A DNA stretch of 34,076 bases from Actinomycetota bacterium (lineage in GTDB: Bacteria > Actinomycetota > Actinomycetes > S36-B12 > UBA5976), in assembly GCA_026392515.1 (NCBI GenBank), contig JAPLBY010000009.1, positions 1-34,076 of the forward strand, written 5' to 3'. The position numbers and the translations under genes were made by a program. Positions 33,959-34,076 of the stretch are shown piece by piece. Numbering within the stretch: the stretch's first letter is position 1; every line of letters begins with the position of its first letter. The notes beneath the pieces were generated by a model that had not been told where the DNA came from, did not search any database, and saw only the letters and a program-made list of their open reading frames with translations.

Positions 33959-34076
33959 CTAAGGAACGTAAAGTTCCGCGGAAATAATAACGATGCGAAG
34001 TGTTTTGCCTGAAGGTGTCTCGTAAGAGATTTCAGCGCCAACTTCTTGATTAAGAACTGCTGCGCCCATTGGGCTA
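33959..34076 (-). CDS. greA: Transcription elongation factor GreA, C-terminal end, cut by window edge
   Basis: Only the last 39 codons are visible. The minus-strand translation SPMGAAVLNQEVGAEISYET followed by PSGKTLRIVIISAELYVP matches the FKBP-like C-terminal domain of GreA (SPLGxALLGxxVGDxVxxxxPxGxxxxxV). GreA rescues backtracked RNA polymerase. The coiled-coil N-terminal domain lies outside the window. In actinobacteria greA is often found close to ilvA; here the ABC exporter stands between them. Confidence 0.82.
   Translation of the reverse strand, partial: SPMGAAVLNQEVGAEISYETPSGKTLRIVIISAELYVP

Noticed and set aside
33962-33985. Terminator hairpin GGAAC-GTAAA-GTTCC at the convergent exporter/greA ends
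   Set aside because: The stem is five pairs, lies within the greA coding end and lacks a T tract.

Overview
This is a mid-GC (roughly 46-48% by eye), densely packed chromosomal segment of an actinobacterium. The family content and gene order point to the phylum: the run moeA/glp - rimJ-like - glpR, then pmt / rsmI, metG, tatD, G5 secreted protein, ksgA, ispE, glmU, prsA, rplY, pth, mfd, mazG, eno, ftsB-like, DUF501, ppx2 follows, gene for gene with rearrangements, the order I recall from Mycobacterium tuberculosis Rv0993-Rv1026. The modest GC, short spacers, frequent 1-4 base overlaps and possible leaderless genes fit a streamlined aquatic actinobacterium (for example the freshwater acI/Nanopelagicales type). 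That lineage assignment is inference. No rRNA, CRISPR array, insertion sequence, phage gene or toxin-antitoxin pair is visible, and no gene-free stretch exceeds about 170 bases.

Layout. Bases 1-1992: 3' part of a MoeA/gephyrin-like gene, a GNAT acetyltransferase and a GlpR-like membrane protein, probably one operon. 2032-4430: copper chaperone and copper P-type ATPase. 4427-5914 (minus): protein O-mannosyltransferase, divergent from rsmI and metG (5989-8449). 8460-10289 (minus): membrane acyltransferase with an SGNH domain. 10375-13912: tatD, a secreted G5/transglycosylase-like protein, ksgA, ispE. 13931-15148: a MarR and a TetR regulator, converging. 15317-19902: tRNA-Gln(TTG), glmU, prsA, rplY with a structured leader, pth, and an inositol-phosphatase-family gene, which runs with overlapping stop/start codons into mfd (19899-23381). 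23417-28839: SurA-N-like lipoprotein, mazG, eno, ftsB/divIC-like, DUF501, ppx2, a tRNA with a TAA anticodon, and a Bax-inhibitor-1-like membrane protein ending in a clear rho-independent terminator. 28924-34076: msrA, an ilvA-MFS pair on the minus strand, a DrrA/DrrB-type ABC exporter on the plus strand, and the 3' end of greA on the minus strand.

The genes are mostly housekeeping: translation and rRNA/tRNA maturation (rsmI, metG, ksgA, rplY, pth, two tRNAs), envelope building (glmU, ispE, pmt, acyltransferase, G5 protein), nucleotide hygiene and repair (prsA, mazG, mfd, ppx2), and cell division (Glp/GlpR, FtsB-like). I do not see a new multi-gene defence or metabolic system. The points most worth a second look are the Glp/GlpR pair with an altered MoeA active site, the short-variable-loop tRNA with a leucine anticodon, the missing start codon of the gene behind it, the rplY leader that can hide its own ribosome site, the bL25 protein whose C-terminal domain is replaced by an Ala/Glu tail, and paired inverted repeats before the ABC exporter.
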